DNA from: Umbilicaria muhlenbergii
Lineage: Eukaryota > Ascomycota > Lecanoromycetes > Umbilicariales > Umbilicariaceae
Assembly: GCA_000611775.1 (NCBI GenBank)
Contig: KK106984.1
Location: forward strand, 1,332,364-1,396,363
Direction of reading: 5' to 3'
DNA length: 64,000 nt
The notes beneath the pieces are model-generated. The model worked only from the letters and a program-made list of their open reading frames with translations. It made no database searches and had not been told where the DNA came from. Of the stretch, positions 13,240-25,175 are shown one piece after another (the first letter of the stretch is position 1; every line of letters begins with the position of its first letter). A program made the translations under genes and the position numbers.

Positions 13240-13620
13240 AATGCATCTGATACAATATGCTGCTTCCCTGATCAGAACCTAATGTCTAGGTTGAAAGTTG
13301 ACATGTATTGAGATGCTCTCATTAAGTGTAGGTTGACTTTGTCTGTAGATGAGGAGAACAAGGTCATTTGCTTTGTTATGAAGGTAATCACTGAGTGATC
13401 AGTGTAAATTATGATGAGTTTGATGCAGCTCTTCACTATGTGCCTTATTTTTCAAAGTGTTCATATTAAGGCTGTCACTTTCAGTTCTGTAGGCCAGTAG
13501 CTCCTCTTCATGTTATTTAATAACTTAAATAGGAACATCATCAGTTTAATGCTCTTTTTAAAGAAGTCATTTCTCAAAGGATCTCCCTTAACATGATATA
13601 TCATTATATCAAACCCTCAC
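13240..13620 (-). pseudogene. Gypsy RNase H region (fossil)
   Basis: Downstream of the RT. The minus strand carries the TELKVTALIW block, an IIYTDHS motif and SGKQHIVSDALF, which correspond to the ELE and TDH...ADALSR motifs of Gypsy RNase H. Confidence 0.75.
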
Positions 13621-13849
13621 TGCTTAAAGCCGTTTAAGTTGATGTATAATTGCCTTAACTGATTGAAAAAGGTGAGAAAGGTTGACTTCTTAAAGCACTT
13701 TTGTAAAAGCTTGAAGGATTCCCTTTCTGTGACTGTTGAAGTGAAGATGATCTTCTTTGTATAAGCTCTTCAGTCATGATCACTTTTAACTGAGCAGTGT
13801 CTGAGGAGTTCTGTCTTCTGATATTGAAGAGGTTCTACTATCTGAGCGT

Positions 13850-14620
13850 AGTATGCTATGTATTGCTGAAGTCATTCAGTCAAGCTTAAGTAGATTTTCA
13901 ATGAATTAAGAGTCTCAGGAAACTTCAGGTTTTTCAGAGTTGTTATCTTCTCCTTTATGATAGAATAACTGAATTCATCAATCCTTTGTTCTAGCAAAGT
14001 CACACTGAGGTATCTTATGAAGGACTTTATTTCTTTTAAACTTATTCTCATGTTCTGAAATAACTTCAGTATTATCTGAAGGTGAGCTGTGTGTTCTTTT
14101 AACTCTTGAGAGTAGATCATGATATCATCTATGTAGCCTTTAAAGAAGGATTTAAATGAGTGTAGTAAGTTGTTCATTTTACACTGTATATAGAGAGGTG
14201 AATTCTTGAACCTCATGACTGTCACATTAAATCTCTCTGAGCCTTGATGAGAGATTACTGTTAACTTATGTCAGTCTTCTTCTTTTACTGATCATTGATG
14301 AAAGAAGCTGATGCAGTTCATAGTGCTTATGAACTTCAACTCATGTACTGCTGATATGATTTCACTTTGTAGCAGTATAAGATAAGTGTTCATAGTTGTT
14401 ATCTTATTCAGATCATGAATGTTGATGATTATTCTTTCTTTCCTTGTAGGCTTCTTCTCTGAACTGAAAAACACTGTCTTTCATATCACAAAGACTGAGA
14501 AGTTAAAGGGAGTAAATTCATTAAATTAAAACATTCTTTCTTGCTCATGCATCTTATTAAACTCCTCATCTATAACCACTCATTCATTTGAACTCATTGA
14601 ATAGACATGATGAGAAAGTT
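13850..14620 (-). pseudogene. Gypsy reverse transcriptase (fossil)
   Basis: Clear RT blocks in order on the minus strand: LNKIT...YLILLQSEII, FISTMNC, then the palm motif YIDDIMIYS and the thumb-side KSFIRYLSVTLLEQRID block. The order and spacing are those of a known fungal Gypsy RT lineage. Broken. Confidence 0.88.
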
Positions 14621-14899
14621 TAGCAGCAGTGAATGTATTTTAATTGATTGTAAGAGGTATCAACAGGTACTCTTCTGACAAAATGTTAATGATATCTTCA
14701 ATATCAGTTCAGATTTTAAAGAAAGCATTTATGACTTCTGACAGCACAGCTACTGCCTCAGCATCCTTATAAACTGTAACTCTGTTAAGAAGTTTAGTCT
14801 CTGACTTATTTAAATTTACTTTGATCAGAGTATACTTTGCTGTCAAGGAATAATTTTTCACATCAACAGGATAACACTTTTCTTCCTCATATTCAGTAA

Positions 14900-15530
14900 T
14901 GATTCTCATGTGAGTGCATCATGATAATATCCTCTCCTGCTTTGAAGTGTTTTGAATGCATATAAAGGGTATGTTGAAGTTCATTATGTGAGTGTATGCT
15001 CCCTTGAGATCAGGTTCAAAGAGGAAGTCTTTATTCAAGAGTGAAGCATGATCATGAACTTTTACTGAGACCTTGTATGTTGATCTTGAAGATATGACTA
15101 ACCTTTTCATTGTTCTAACAACTCATCACACTCTGATGTTGTCTTTCACTGTTACTTGAATTGATGCAATTAAATCTCAGCAGCTTCAGACTATCATTCT
15201 TTCTTCAGATAAATTTAAACAGATTTTTTCAGATGTCAGTATATTAATTCTCATCAAGAACTTCACCTTCAGATTATCTACAACATGAGCTTTCCTTCTC
15301 ATGTGTGTCTTTGATGACTTGTCATTTATTGTTTCATCAAGGAACACATTGAGAATGATGTACTCATCATTGACATAATGAGTTGAGCTGATGCTGTGAA
15401 CGCTTATGAGCTTATTTACATGAAGCACTTTCATCTCAGGGAGAGTTTCTTTAAGGAAGAATCAGTTTATCAATGACATTATGCAACTGAAGTTTATGCA
15501 AATCAGGATGACAAGACCTTCCATCAAGAA
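14900..15530 (-). pseudogene. Gypsy protease region (fossil)
   Basis: The minus strand encodes a stretch rich in short beta-type segments (NDEYIILNVFLD, then KVKFLMRINILTSEKICL) that matches the retropepsin-like region of fungal Gypsy polyproteins. It sits directly between the finger and the reverse transcriptase. The assignment rests on position and on the second block. Confidence 0.55.
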
Positions 15531-15794
15531 GAAGGCTGATGCAGTGACATAATGTCACTTGTTGAAGATCATCTCATTTTCAGTGAGCTTTAACGCGTCT
15601 GACTCAATGACTGAGAGATTAATCTTGAGTGATGTATCTTCACTCATCATCAGGTTTGCTTCTTGAGTGAGTGACTTCACCTTTGATCTTTTCTTTATGA
15701 ATTTAAAAGACCTCATAATATCAGCTTCTATTAAGTCTTTTGAAATGACTCTGTTCATTTGAATAGTTGTACTTGAAAGCCTCTTTCCTTTGAT

Positions 15795-15895
15795 TCAACA
15801 TTTACTCACGTGACGGTGAAGCTTGTTGTTTAAGATAAAGGTGAATGCGCATCTCCTACAAGTGTAGATAGTAGGCTTTGAAGGGCTTTTCATGT
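15795..15895 (-). pseudogene. Cys/His finger between gag and protease of the Gypsy element (fossil)
   Basis: The minus strand reads CRRC, then an NNKLHRHVSKC block, spacing typical of the single zinc finger found in a lineage of fungal Gypsy polyproteins in place of a CCHC knuckle. It lies in the expected place upstream of the protease. Confidence 0.7.
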
Positions 15896-16249
15896 AATAA
15901 ATTTTAATATAATTCATGTTCACTTGAAGTCTTGATGCTCTATTCTCCTGACCTTCAAAGTGTTTCATCTTTGATTGATCAGGCACTAAAGCCTGATTCT
16001 CATTATCTTTGAGCTGTAGTGAACTGTTAAACTGATTCATTTGAGATGCATGATAATCATAAACTTCTGATACATCATAGCTGAGTTCTCAATCATCTTC
16101 AGAGTAGGACTCATCAGGATATCTGTGATACACTGTTTAAGAAGAGCTGTAGTTGTTTCAATTATCATAACCTCATTAACTCTGATAATTGTTTCAGTTT
16201 CCTTGAAACCTTCAATTGTTTGACTTTTTGTAAGATTAATTCAGAGCTG

Positions 16250-18330
16250 CTTCAGTCATACCTGCAGTGATTTGAAGTTATTCAGAGCATGACTCTGCTT
16301 GAACTTGAGTCATCAGCTGAGGTTCAGATGAAGTTCCTTGATTCTGTTGTTGAGGATTGTAAGTGTTGTTCATTGCAAACGGAAGAGACTGATTAGGCGG
16401 AAACTGATACTGATTAGAAAACTGTGTTTGAATAGGAAATTGAGCTTGATTAAGGTACTGAAGCTGATTGAGACACTGATAGAAAGGTCAGTTGTTCTGA
16501 AAAGATTTAAAAGGGTAAGAAGAATCATAAAGAAAGTCTTGATTTCTTTGATATCCTTGATATCCTTGTCCTCCTCTATTATAAAAGTTAAACTCATTTT
16601 AATTAAAAGTTTGATTTGTTGATCTGTCATTTCTTTCCCTGTATCTTTCTTGTTCTTTATCATTGGCTCAACCTCAATTCATGAAGTTGTTTGACTTGTC
16701 TTGAGGTTTATTGTTTCAATCTTGATGTTCTGTTGATTTAATAATGTTCTGTTTATGCTTCTTCATTGCATTTCACATCTCTCTTTAACTTTTTAATTCT
16801 TCAGAGAACTCCTGAAGCGTGATTTCTGACTTAAGCATTGCCATGACTGTTCAAAGCTCAATGTTTAAACCTTGTCAGGCTCAAGTGAGTTGAGCTAGAA
16901 GATCAGTGATGCCTGCTGCTTGAGCATACCTCATCATGTTTTGCAAATAGCCTTGAGGTTCCCTGTTGTTATGAGCATTCAAAAGAGAGTAGTGTTCCTT
17001 GTTAAGCTGTTTCAAGGCCTTCATCATCATCATCTTGAAGCATTTTGCTAATTTAAAAGTGAACTCTGTAAGAGGCATGTTTCTTAAAGCTCATTAAGTG
17101 AAGTCATTGAGTTCCTGTAAGTACCAGTTCAAGGTGTTGTCTTAAAAACATGTAAACAGATTCTCTGTCACCTTTTCTTCTTCTACAAGGAGGGCATAGT
17201 CTTTGACTCATTTAATGAAAGTGTAAACTTCTTGATAGATGGTTTCTTTAAAGTTGAAGATAACATCTTCAGTTTCATATGATTCTGAAACATCAGAATG
17301 GAAGAAACCAAGGTCTGAAGCTCAGAAGTTAACAGGAGCTGCTACATGCAGAGTTAAATCTGCTGATTTTAACACATCTGAAGGACCTGATGAACCTTGC
17401 AAGCTAAGCACTGAGTGAAGCTTCTCATCAAAAAGTTGAGACAAAACTTGAATTTGCTCTGAAGAAAAGGCTGTGAATGCATGTGAGTTATGAGTTGATG
17501 AGCTGAACTCAGAAGCTCCTGTATTTGATGATTCACCTTGATTAATCATTCTGATTTGTGTCTGAATTTGCTTAAGCTGATGTTTAAGATCTAGGCATTC
17601 TCATTCTGCTCATTTTAACTTTAAGCATACTCATTTTAGATGTTCTTGTTCAAATTGTTCTCATTTAAGATGTTGTCATTTATCTTGTTTCAACTCTAAG
17701 TGTTCTCATTTGAGGTGCTTTTGTTGTAAACATTCTTGTTTCAGATGTTCTTGTTTCAGATGTTTCAGCTTTAAGTGTTCTTCTTTTAACAGGCGTCACT
17801 TCTTCTCAAGATTTCATTCCTCAGAATGTTGAGCATGCCTCTCACTGCCTCTGTGAGTGAATTTCTTTCAATCATGTTCATCTCTGATCTTGTGTATAAG
17901 TTGTCATTGAGCGTCTGCCTGATCCTGTGTCAGTATATTTTCTCATGTCAATGATTCTTGTTCCTTCAGAAGAACATTGATTAGCCTTTTTTCTGCAAAT
18001 ATCCTTTCATGACTGAATGCTCTTTGTTTATCAGTCTGAACTAAAGTTAGTTCTGACTCTTTACTCTTTTCTTTCAGCACTTCCTCTTCAATTCTAGTCA
18101 ATTGAATTATTTCTTCTTTCGCAGAGGACTCTTCAGAGGGGAGGTTGATGATAAGTTGATACATTTCAACTGATGTGAAGTTTATAGTGAATCAGGCTTC
18201 TTCTTCTGATGAAAAGGCTGTTGAGGATCAAGATGCTTCAGTGATTGCTGTTGCAGACTCTGAAGAAATTTCTGATAAGCTTGTAAAGGCTTTATCTTGA
18301 GTAGAGGGTGATTTTGTTGAAGCTCATGTG
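16250..18330 (-). pseudogene. Gypsy gag region (fossil)
   Basis: Within the Gypsy element. From 5' to 3' on the minus strand there is a long charged coiled-coil built from degenerate LKxEHL-like units (about 17,570-17,830), a Ser/Gly-rich linker, a conserved retrotransposon gag core (about 16,880-17,340) and a Gln/Asn/Phe/Tyr-rich tail (about 16,330-16,660). The gag core is recognised from memory of fungal Gypsy gag proteins. The copy is broken. Confidence 0.7.
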
Positions 18331-18947
18331 ATGAAGGGTTCTGTTATCAATGAGACACTGAACAGAGGTAAGTCATTCACTTGAGAGAGTGCAATGAAGT
18401 AAGAAGTCTCTCTGAGGGTAAAAGTTCTGATACAGAATCTGCTAAGAGTGATGTGAAGAGGACTGCCTCTAATATGATCAATTAATCACTCTGAAGAAAA
18501 CCTAGGCTCTGAAGTTCCTTGACTGAATGAACTTTCAGTAAAGCTTATGAATATTACTGATGCTTCTTAAAGACTTTTAATAGTTGACCTTGACCTTCCT
18601 GTTGGTTCAGGGGACGGCTCATAAGGGTAGTATCAGTGAACAATTTTCATGCAGAGATGATCAGTCTCTCTTAAAATTCTTGCATTTGAAATTTCAGAGA
18701 CTACAAATCAATGAAACTGATGCCTCAGAGTTATAACATTATCATCAAGCTCAGGTAGTTCTTCTGAATTCAGTTTGTCTGTCTCAAGAAGGTAGTAAGG
18801 AAGTAGTGATTAATTAAGCAAGTCAATTGATGTTAAGTTGACAGGTTCAATAATGTCACCTGAGCTGATGAAGGACTGATTGTTCACTGAAGCAAACTGA
18901 TTTCTGTCTAAAGACAGAGGACTTGAAAATCAGATGTTGTTATTAAA

Positions 18948-19089
18948 TGTTAAGACTACATCTTCTGTTTATTGAGTTATAAAAGCTTGCCTTCATTTCC
19001 TAGTGAGATGTCTAGCTTTTATGCTCAAGAAGGTTAATCTTACTTGAGAAAGAGCTAAACCTACTTGAGAAAGTAGGTAGTTCATAACA
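18948..19089 (-). repeat. Gypsy 5' LTR (right in the window)
   Basis: 142 bp, TGTTAAGACTAC to GTTCATAACA, followed by GTTTA at 19,090-19,094. Both LTRs are very short for the superfamily. Confidence 0.92.
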
Positions 19090-19439
19090 GTTTAAGAAGA
19101 GCTGTCAGTGTGAACAACAAGCCTTCATCAACTTGAAGATTTAAGATTCACTCAAAGAGTTCTCCAGAACTGTTTCTTTCTTCACTCATTAAGATGTGTT
19201 TATGAAGGACACTAAACCACTCAGGGTTAATGAAGCAGTGAATCACAGTCATGAAACACAAATTCATAAGTTGCAGAGATATGATAAGCTCTTGAGTTGA
19301 GATGATCACCTGCACTTCAAAATGTCACTGTTGTTGAATCACAGAGAGAAGTGACTCAGTCAGAGCTTTTGAGTCAGGAGTGTCTGTTATGTACTGTATT
19401 TCATCATGTTCATGTTCAATGAAATGAGGCGTCAGGGAC

Positions 19440-20900
19440 TAGTGTGATATTCAACATACCTTGTGCACTTCATCAACAGTGATAATCTTGCCAGTAGTCA
19501 CACCTGACTCAAGATACAAATCTATGCTGATGTTGAACAACACACATGCCATGTGAGCATCCACAAAAGAACATGATAGATCAATGATAATCACACTGTT
19601 GATTGCAAAGCTGAAGTCCTGAGCTGGATCATTCAGGACAAGGAATGACTTCAAAAGCTGAAGTCACTGTTGCAATGACCCTATTTATGTTCTTGAAAGC
19701 TTGAATGATTGCAAATGTCATTTGAACTCAATATAACTAAAGCTTTTAAATGAAGTACATGTCATCTCACGTAGAATTCTGGTGATCTGACTGATGTATA
19801 GCGGCGTGGAATGAGATTGATTCACTGACATCAGTGACAGCATGAAGTTAACATTCAAATCTTGAGGCTGTAGTCTGAAGGGCTGAACATTGACATCAGG
19901 AATTTGTGCATATGAGGCCTTGAGGTTCTGATAATTCAATGAAGCTACCAAGACGTTGACAGGAGTGACACTTGACTGACTGAGAAATTATCAGCTAAAG
20001 AAAGACAGTCAGTGACCATGAAGATCTCAGGTCAGTCAATGAATGTTTGATAAATCATAACATCATCATGACATTCAGCAAATTACTTAACTTCCTGCAG
20101 AGTCTTGTAGTTCAATGTGATGAAGACTCTCAGAACAGGTACATGTGCAGGAATTTAACTGTGAAGTATGTGCAGCTTCTGATATTCTGGCTGAAAGTTT
20201 CCTCATGCACTGACAAGATGTAGCTCATCAATGATCACAAGAACTAAATCACTCTGAAATGAAGATGCACATAAGACTTCCTTTCAAAATTGCTTTGACA
20301 CTGCAATGTCAGGATCAACAAAGATTATCAGAGTTAATTCAGCTTTCTTTAACAAAGTGATAAGAGCTTACTGTGAGTATAGTCATCAGAGTCAATGGCT
20401 GCTCAGGTTCTTTCATTGTTGGTTTCATCATTTAAAACAATAGACTTCACATCAAGCAGATATTTCAGCTTCTCAGTTTGCTCCTCCTCAAGCAATGACA
20501 ACAGCATTGTTATCAATCATATACAGGGCTGATCTGTCTCAATCAAGGGTGCTGCTTGAAAGATGATGCTCTTGCTGAACCCTGTCTTGGCAATGAGAAT
20601 CAAGTCAGTTTAATTATACACCAGTGATCAAATAACCTGCAACAGCATAAGTTTCAAGCTCAACTCAAACACCTCTGTCATGCGCTGATGAATCAGTTCA
20701 TTGTGAGCCTCAGTCTCCTTCATGTTATCACTTGAAATCTGTATCAGAACAACACCCGCAGAAACATCTTCATTACTCATATGTGAGACATCAAAGGATG
20801 CCTCACTTGAGATGAACTTTATCACTTTCATCACATCACTTGTGTATGATTGCTGAATGCTCTTGAGTGATTTACATCCTCTCTAGGCTGATCTGAAAAG
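19440..20900 (-). pseudogene. RecQ-like DEAD/DEAH-box helicase, decayed
   Basis: An ATP-dependent helicase of the type seen in fungal repeats and subtelomeres. On the minus strand the Walker A block reads LILIAKTGFSKSIIFQ (about 20,550-20,610) where relatives have AKTGxGKS. The Walker B box is VIIDELHLVSAW (about 20,225-20,260), with its Trp written TGA. A downstream stretch near 20,040-20,130 corresponds to the region after motif III and to the IDRPEI block; here the Arg of that block is TGA, pointing to a former CGA. A C-terminal helicase segment at 19,450-19,654 is weaker. Several TAA codons and frame changes interrupt it. It starts about 350 bp from the Gypsy target duplication. It could be a telomere-linked helicase or a transposon passenger; nothing in the window decides. 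Confidence 0.7.
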
Positions 20901-21296
20901 CTGTCAGACTCAGTGACAGTGAACTCATGATATACACAGCAAGACTGATGTTAAAAATTTAGTTGCAAGTTGACCTGATGATTGCTTAAGCATATTCAAG
21001 GCGCTGAAGGAACTTTGAGCTGATGTGATCATTTAATGTTGAAGATGCTGAGTCAGGGTTTTTCAACAAGATTAAGGATGTGTGTTCTCACAAGCAATAA
21101 CTCAACAATGACACATGCAATCTGAAATATGACACCTGAATCTGATAAAGTGAGTAATATAGAGTCAACTGCACATATGAGTATTTAATTATATTATTGT
21201 CGTTGACGCTTTGACGTCATCAGTGGTTGACAGGTGAAGGTTTCAACGTGAAGCATTTTCTGATAAATGTGTTTACATTGACACAAAGTGTTTTCT
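20901..21296. other. Spacer without recognised gene
   Basis: Probably the decayed N-terminal lead of the helicase plus spacer. No start codon could be chosen. It ends at the left member of a distant inverted-repeat pair. Confidence 0.35.
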
Positions 21297-21410
21297 GGCC
21301 TGTTTTTAAGATTACGCCCTCAGACCCTCCCTGAAAAGCGCACATAATAAGTGTTTATAGTTAATCTCAAAGGGCATTAAAACTCAGTTAGTTCTAGCTG
21401 AGGCAGGGGC
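21297..21410 (+). repeat. Inverted-repeat pair, left member
   Basis: About 114 bp from GGCCTGTTTTTAAGATTACG to CTAGCTGAGGCAGG. The reverse complement at 38,580-38,691 matches along its length (shared runs CCCTCAGACCCTC, CACATAATAAGTGTTTATAG, AAAGGGCATTAA), again with mainly transition differences. Either the termini of a 17.4-kb unit or two dispersed copies of one short element. Confidence 0.75.
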
Positions 21411-23497
21411 GTCTGAGTGATTGAGGTACTCTCAGAGGTTTGCTTGAATGATGAGGGCTGACTCAGCACTGTTATGAAGGCAGTTCTAAAGTACCATGAC
21501 TAGAGAGGCTTAATGTTGTACAGTAAAAGTGTAAGTCAACTTTTATTATACAGCATTAAATCTGTTCTGATTAAAATCTGTCAATTCTCTTTCCTTCTTT
21601 GAATGTTAACCTCTTGATGAATCAGATCTTCTGCTCATGTACTACAAATATTAAATCAGTATCACTAAGCGTCAAGATCCTCATCTAAGATGAGCAAGGT
21701 GCTGAAAATGATCAACTGTCATGAGGTAAGTTCATCATCTTGTGAGTTGACTATACTAATCATATTATCAGTTCAAGGCCGCTTATGAGAGATTTCTTGA
21801 AGGTCACTTCATCAAAGAAACAAGAGCACTTTTGTGAAAATGAATCATGAATCTTATCTATGAGTCATCTACTGCACAAAATGATTTAACTGTATCATTC
21901 ATCACTGTTGACACTCTGAAGCCCTTGGTTAATACACCTTTGCTTGAATTATCAAGTGACATTAATGAGGAGCTTCTTTTTTATAACAAGTTCACCTTTA
22001 TCTGTATCAGATACATTACCTTGACTGACTGAAGTATTGAGACCCTTCATGAATTGAATATACAGTCAGCCTTACTCATGAAAGGGAGTCAGCTTGAACA
22101 ACTTGTACAAACTTGAAAGTCAATTGTCTTCAACATCTTCTGAATTTCATCTGATTGATGTTGATGTCACATTAAAAGCGGCATCAAGGCTTTCTTTGTG
22201 CTGAGGAATCATGCAGCGGCAAGTGTTTTTAAGGAACAGGTATGATATTCTGATTATGAATGAGGATCTGAATACATCACAAAAATTAAGCTCCTCAGTG
22301 AAAACATTTGTGATGTCATGTTTCTCAACTCAGGCTGTTAACCATCTGCAGAGTGATCTGAAGAAGCTGTTTGAGACAAATCTGAAATGACTGAAACATA
22401 ATAAGACTGTGCATGATTACTTGAATATCATGTCACACTGCCTCAACCTTCACAAGAACTTAAGCCTTTCAGAGATAAATCTTAAGTCAGGTAATTGACT
22501 ATTGAGCATTATTAAACATTTTGCTGACTTTCATTCAAGTTATGTTTATATATCTTCTCCCTTCAGCTCAGTATTTTAACTTCACTGTGAAGATTTTGGC
22601 CTGCCATCAGTGAATGTATTGTATGATAGAGACTCAAAGCTCTAAGTAGTAATTGATTCAGGCTCAACAAGTCAACTGAAAAGTCTTTTGATGAAGGAGC
22701 TCAGGATAAAATCAGATTACAATTAATTCCTTCAGCATTAAAATCTTCTTCCTCAGCCCTTGTTGCTGCGCAAATGAGAGATCAGATTTAAACTTATTCT
22801 TCAGACATCAAGGTGTCTGATACTGATGCAGCCTCATACTTATCATTATGATGTGAATCTGAGGGTCAACATAGCAGAAGCAATCAACTACGCTGATCTG
22901 AAGTGAATTGTGCATTCATTATACAGAGAATGTTAACAAGACTCACTCTGTTTTGATGCTGAGCCTCTGTGTGTTTCTAACATGAAAATAGGAAAGCTCA
23001 GGTCACTTAAGGTTGACACATCCTGAGAGGATCTCATCCCCTCATTAAAAAAAGCATCATCATACAGAAATTAAGCATTCAAAATCTCTGTTGTTTGAAC
23101 ATCAGTTCAGAGCTCAAACAGGCTTTCTAGTGTTCATGTGCATCATGCAAAGTCACAACAGGTCTTCACTTCATCAAGTTTAAGTCCTTTCAGCAAGAGA
23201 CAGGATTGTGAGAAGGTGACAACATTAAAGGTTCATATGTAGTTGTTGAAGTACAAGATATCATTAGAGAAATCCTCATTGTTCAGACTCTAACTGACAC
23301 GGCAAAAGAAGCTGTCACTAGGTATTGATGATAACTCAGTGATGTTTCCTTTTACAGCTACATCATCATTCTCTTTATCTGAATTTACATTATCATCTTC
23401 TCTCTCTGAGCTTGCATCATCATCTGCTTCACTCATGATTGCATCTGAAAGCTGATCAGGCTCCCCTGTGGCAGCAGAAGATAAAGATGATGAATAA
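21411..23497. other. Decayed coding-like sequence, unassigned
   Basis: The plus strand at 21,847-22,300 reads as a plausible protein when TGA is Trp, and 23,300-23,490 gives a Ser/Glu/Asp-rich stretch that leads into the coiled-coil frame. Both may belong to one large protein with the coiled-coil and protease pieces that follow. No family was recognised. Confidence 0.35.
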
Positions 23498-24193
23498 AGT
23501 AATAATTCTTTCAACTTAGTTAAATCATCAGCTCCTCAACTGAATACATCCTCATCACTTGTTGCTGAGCAGCAATTGAAGGAATTGATTTATGAGGATC
23601 AGTGAATATCAGCTCTGTCTATCAAAAGGGAAAATGATCACTTGAAAAGTCAAAGGCAGGCACTTTATGTTATGAAGGAAGAGCAGGATCTGTCAGAAGC
23701 TGTAAAGAAGATTTATTTGCAAACACAGAATGAGCTTACTGACACTCTCAGGCTTTCAGCTACTGAGCAGAGAGCACAGGATTCTATAAGAGTCATGACA
23801 GAGTCATGCTTAAAAACTCAGAGAGAGGACACAGTCATGATTGAGTCTGAGGAAGAGCATATACAGCAAGTGTGAGACAATTTAATGACTGTGGCTGAAG
23901 AATGCTTGAAAAGTTTTAAGCAGAAGCACACCTTTATGCTTAAGCTTAATTATATCAATCAAGAGCTGTCAGGTCATTTCTCAGAAATTGTAAAAAAGAA
24001 TTTAAAAGACTTGAATATTGATGCAGCTTCTCTCAAGTCACAACATACAGAGCAGAAAGAGCCTGACTTATTGAAAATCATGAGAGAAAATCACCTGAAA
24101 GTGAAGCAAGTGATAAAAACTGCATCAGTCATTCATTTCACTACTTACAAAGGGCATGCAACAGTTTCACTAGGTCAAGTCTTTATTAAGTAA
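23498..24193 (+). CDS. Coiled-coil protein of unknown function
   Basis: A frame of 231 codons ending in TAA, uninterrupted if the two TGA codons are read as Trp. The product is highly charged and helical, rich in Glu, Gln, Lys and Ser, with long heptad-like runs (for example EAVKKIYLQTQNELTDTL and KLNYINQELSGHFSEIVKK). No membrane segment or zinc motif. No ATG near the 5' end is clearly preferred; the frame is open upstream to a TAA at 23,495. About 240 bp downstream comes an Ulp1-like protease segment on the same strand, so this may be the central part of a larger transposon protein, perhaps split by introns. The role is unknown. Confidence 0.5.
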
Positions 24194-24429
24194 CATGATG
24201 TGATTACTCTGTCAATCACTGATTTTTAATCTCAGTGTGCTTCAGGTACATCTGCTGAGCCTTTTTTTCACATCATACCTTCAGTTCAGAGGATTGAGTG
24301 ATGAATTGAGTTCATCAAAGACAATCATTCAAAGCTTGATCACAACAGCTCAGGGTTATTTATGTCATTCATTTTGAATCCTGAGGATGCTTGTTTGATT
24401 TTAAGATGATTTTTGTTAAATCAAGCTTC

Positions 24430-24770
24430 CCCTGCAGATTCCTGACTCAATGATGACATCATCATGTTTATGATTCAATTGCTCTTTCTAACTTCAAGCA
24501 ATGTGGATATCATTGACTCTCAAATGATTGAGGCTGCATTTACAGAGAGTAACCTCACACTGCTCAGGTATGATCTTGATGCTGAGCTTATTCTTTTGCC
24601 CTGTCATTATAAGGATCACTGATGCCTTATTGTAGTGAAGACTCTGCTATCAGCCCTCACTGTTTACAATATGTTCAAGCAGCTTAATTCAAGAACACAG
24701 TTTATGTACAATTGTTTCTCAAAGGCTCTCTCTGACCTACAGCTCAAATTTGAAGAGGTATGCATACAAT
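24430..24770 (+). pseudogene. Ulp1-like cysteine protease (C48) domain fragment
   Basis: A SUMO-protease-like fold fragment, an accessory domain common in several fungal DNA transposons. The plus strand reads DSWLNDDIIMFMIQLL, matching the WLNDEVI entry motif, then LILLPCHYKDHWCLIVV, matching the catalytic His-Trp strand of the family (His codon about 24,617; its Trp is TGA). A VYN turn about 15 residues later fits the Asp/Asn position. I could not find a clear Gln...Cys block; a GTATGC-type intron start near 24,758 may separate it. The upstream coiled-coil and the downstream helical frame suggest a multi-domain transposon protein. The KDZ class is one possibility, but no transposase core is visible. 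Confidence 0.55.
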
Positions 24771-25175
24771 ATTACTGTATTTGAACTGCATCAGATTAAC
24801 ATCATGAGGCTAGCTCAATCCTGAACCTGCTGACACATGAAATTATGAAGTATTTATCATTACCTGTGCTGAAGCACTCCTACACTTCAGGGCTTTATCA
24901 CATAACAACTCATTAGAGCTTCAAGTGATATATATTGAAAAACTACTTCAGCAATTTCACAGTCAAATTGCTGGCTCACATTTTATCAATCAACTGCATG
25001 AGCATGTTTTCACTTCTTTATGAAAGTGATCTTTTCCTTTCAGCAATGAAGGTTTTATCATTTTAATTGTTAAAAAATTATGACACTCATTGTTTCTTGA
25101 GGTATCTGTTGTTATGAATGAGGACCGCGCTGAAATCTGAAGATATTAAGTTCAGATTGAGCTTGATTTTACAGC

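Larger units (their letters stand above)
8083..19089 (-). mobile_element. Ty3/Gypsy LTR retrotransposon fossil, full length
   Basis: An 11.0-kb element on the minus strand bounded by two 142-bp LTRs (8,083-8,224 and 18,948-19,089). Both start TG and end CA, and the direct duplication GTTTA flanks them (8,078-8,082 and 19,090-19,094). From its 5' side (right) it carries gag, a Cys/His finger, protease, reverse transcriptase, RNase H and integrase in the Gypsy order, then about 3.4 kb of unassigned 3' sequence. The protein blocks resemble a Gypsy lineage of filamentous ascomycetes. It is broken in many places. The LTRs differ at roughly fifteen positions, all transitions, so divergence probably overstates age. 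The long 3' tail is odd for the lineage and might hold an extra gene or an older insertion. Confidence 0.9.

Noticed and set aside
16338-16663. Leu/Lys/Arg-rich plus-strand open frame as a gene
   Set aside because: It is the antisense of the Gln/Asn/Tyr-rich gag tail on the minus strand, and the composition explains its openness.
8083-19089. A Polinton/Maverick or other giant virus-like element in the 8-26 kb region
   Set aside because: The Gypsy LTRs and pol order explain 8-19 kb, and the Ulp1-like protease alone is not enough. I found no DNA polymerase B, packaging ATPase or capsid-like blocks.
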